Assembly (NCBI GenBank): GCA_018263365.1 | Contig: JAANXI010000020.1 | Coordinates: 1-7,920 of the forward strand | Direction: 5' to 3' | Origin: Fidelibacterota bacterium | GTDB lineage: Bacteria; Fidelibacterota; JAANXI01 | Length of the DNA stretch: 7,920 nt | Shown: in pieces, positions 6,869 through 7,920 of the stretch | Numbering within the stretch: position 1 is the stretch's first letter | Layout: each line of letters opens with the position of its first letter | Notes under the pieces: generated by a model | Database searches by the model: none | Seen by the model: the letters and a program-made list of their open reading frames with translations, nothing else | What the model was told of the DNA's origin: nothing | Position numbers and translations under genes: made by a program

Positions 6869-7549
6869 TCAGCCTGATTTTGTATAGGTAATGTGAAAAA
6901 TGGGATGTTGCTTGGATTTTGCCTTCCGTTCGAACAGGGTGCGCTGTTTGGAAATCTCATCGGAGACTTCCTCTTTGGTCATCTCCCCGGGCAGCTCCTC
7001 CAAAAAAGGAGAGGAGAGTTCCACCCACTTTGGCGCATCCGTCCAGATGTCAATCATACCGCCGGGTTTTAACCGGGAGTGATAATACTCCACAGTATCC
7101 TCTTTGATAAGGCGGCGTTTTTCGTGCCGGTTTTTCGGCCAGGGATCGGGATACATGATATAAATTTTGGACAGCGATTCTTCCGGAAACACTTCCTGCA
7201 GCAAGGCGTTAGCATCCTGATTGACTATGAGCACATTGGAGAGCCCTGCTTTTTGCACCCGTTCGGCCGCCGTGACGGCAAAGAGGTGCACGTTCTCGAC
7301 GCCGATGAAATGGCCTTCCGGCTCTTCGCTGGCAATCTTTTCCATATAATTGCCGTGTCCGCAGCCAATTTCCAGATACAGCGGATCTGCGGAAATAACT
7401 TCGGTCGAAATGAATGTACCGGGATCGTGCAGCGGACGAATCTCCCGGGACCAACCATGCGGATGTTTCATCCGCCGGGCTTCGTTAAGTTTCTCCTCGT
7501 CCTTGAGTTCAAGTAGCGGTTGAGTTGTAAAGGGAAATTCATAAGTCAT
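6869..7549 (-). CDS. trmB: tRNA (guanine-N7-)-methyltransferase
   Basis: This transfers a methyl group from S-adenosylmethionine to N7 of G46 in the tRNA variable loop. It is a Rossmann-fold methyltransferase of 226 residues from the ATG at 7549, normal for the family. Landmarks in that numbering: the SAM-binding LEIGCGHGNY (59-68), GVEN (83-86), NQDANAL (110-116), the family hallmark YPDPWPKNRHEKRRL (133-147) with D135, and TDAPKW (170-175). The C-terminal T-x-F-E motif is present (TLFERK, about 204-209). A TTG at 7567 in the same frame would add six residues. Neither start has a clear Shine-Dalgarno site, and I prefer the ATG. It is divergent from the exported protein to its right and is followed by lhgO on the same strand. 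There is no obvious terminator after it, so read-through into lhgO is likely. Confidence 0.95.
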   Translation of the reverse strand: MTYEFPFTTQPLLELKDEEKLNEARRMKHPHGWSREIRPLHDPGTFISTEVISADPLYLEIGCGHGNYMEKIASEEPEGHFIGVENVHLFAVTAAERVQKAGLSNVLIVNQDANALLQEVFPEESLSKIYIMYPDPWPKNRHEKRRLIKEDTVEYYHSRLKPGGMIDIWTDAPKWVELSSPFLEELPGEMTKEEVSDEISKQRTLFERKAKSKQHPIFHITYTKSG

Positions 7550-7636
7550 AACGGCAAAAACATACAAAGTGACACAATGGATTCAAAGACGAGATTTGGG
7601 ATGGATTGAAAGTGAATATACCTTGCGAACGCGTGG

Positions 7637-7668
7637 CAAAACTATCAAATTTGCGGGGCATAATTTTG
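7637..7668. promoter_or_regulatory. Imperfect inverted repeat in the divergent intergenic region, possible operator/promoter
   Basis: CAAAACTAT (7637-7645) and ATAATTTTG (7660-7668) are inverted copies matching at 8 of 9 positions, with a 14-base centre containing the exact palindrome CAAATTTG (7646-7653). CATAAT (7659-7664) resembles a sigma-70 -10 box for the rightward gene, but no good -35 is found at the proper distance. The site lies between trmB and the partial gene at the right edge. It could be an operator or chance AT-rich symmetry. Confidence 0.25.
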
Positions 7669-7686
7669 CATAAACGATGGATACCG

Positions 7687-7920
7687 ATGATTCAATTTCT
7701 CCAAAATATTACACGTGGTTGTGCCTTTTTGGTGGTTTTTACGACAATTCTCTCCGCACAACCTTTGGAGATTGCCCCAGGGGTAAAACATTACAGTTAC
7801 ACCATTGCGGAGGAACCATGGACGATGGATATCCTGGAAATCGAGTGGCCGCAACCCGATCTCCATCTGCGGACTGCCATTGCAAACGATACTATCGAAG
7901 GCAGTCAGGTGGAGCCGACC
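7687..7920 (+). CDS. Exported phosphodiester-glycosidase-like protein, 3' end missing
   Basis: Only the first 78 codons are in the window, and the frame is open to the edge. From ATG 7687 there is a signal peptide: a short start with an arginine, a hydrophobic core at about 11-23 (GCAFLVVFTTILS), and a likely cleavage at LSA|Q. The mature start reads IAPGVKHYSYTIAEEPWTMDILEIEWPQPDL in two pieces: APGVKHY (30-36) and EPWTMDILEIEW (43-54). The pattern of PGV, an aromatic, then PW-x-hydrophobic-LE-hydrophobic-D/E, a proline and LHLRTA matches the start of the NAGPA / phosphodiester glycosidase domain (Pfam PF09992 as I know it), found in envelope and exopolysaccharide-associated proteins. The catalytic part is off the window, so the activity is an inference. 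A GTG at 7612 in the same frame would bury the signal peptide and is less likely. No strong ribosome site is visible. Confidence 0.6.
   Translation, partial: MIQFLQNITRGCAFLVVFTTILSAQPLEIAPGVKHYSYTIAEEPWTMDILEIEWPQPDLHLRTAIANDTIEGSQVEPT

Overview
This 7.9 kb window is ordinary bacterial chromosome with dense genes, short overlaps and moderate GC. The best guess for the host is a member of the wider FCB assemblage (for example Marinimicrobia, Calditrichaeota, KSB1 or Ignavibacteria-like lineages). That rests on a secreted NHL-propeller protein with a FlgD-like C-terminal beta-sandwich, and on two kinds of palindromic intergenic repeat that resemble repeats I recall from such genomes. Good Shine-Dalgarno sites (AGGAGG, GAGGA, GGAG) argue against Bacteroidia proper. 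The taxonomic call is an inference and is weak.

Layout, left to right. (1) The 3' part of an M20-family metallo-deacylase/peptidase (ArgE/DapE-like), cut by the left edge. (2) A 238-bp gap holding a palindromic repeat of about 111 bp. (3) A tightly coupled plus-strand operon: an exported NHL-repeat protein, purL (small-form FGAM synthase) overlapping it by 8 bp, and a FAHD1-like FAH-family hydrolase overlapping purL by 4 bp. (4) A 240-bp convergent gap holding a second, unrelated inverted-repeat element of about 89 bp. (5) On the minus strand, trmB (tRNA m7G46 methyltransferase) followed after about 92-110 bp by lhgO (L-2-hydroxyglutarate oxidase/dehydrogenase). (6) A divergent intergenic region with an imperfect inverted repeat, then the start of a probable exported phosphodiester-glycosidase-like protein, cut by the right edge.

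Functionally this is housekeeping metabolism: de novo purine synthesis, tRNA modification, and two enzymes that meet at their 3' ends and both handle C4/C5 acids beside the TCA cycle (FAHD1-like on oxaloacetate or acylpyruvates, LhgO on L-2-hydroxyglutarate). The pair suggests a metabolite-repair theme, but this is only inference from adjacency. I saw no phage, insertion-sequence transposase, CRISPR, defence, toxin-antitoxin, rRNA or tRNA gene. I did not find a convincing undescribed system. The items most worth a second look are the two intergenic repeats, the odd NHL-purL-FAH coupling, and the FAH/LhgO pairing.
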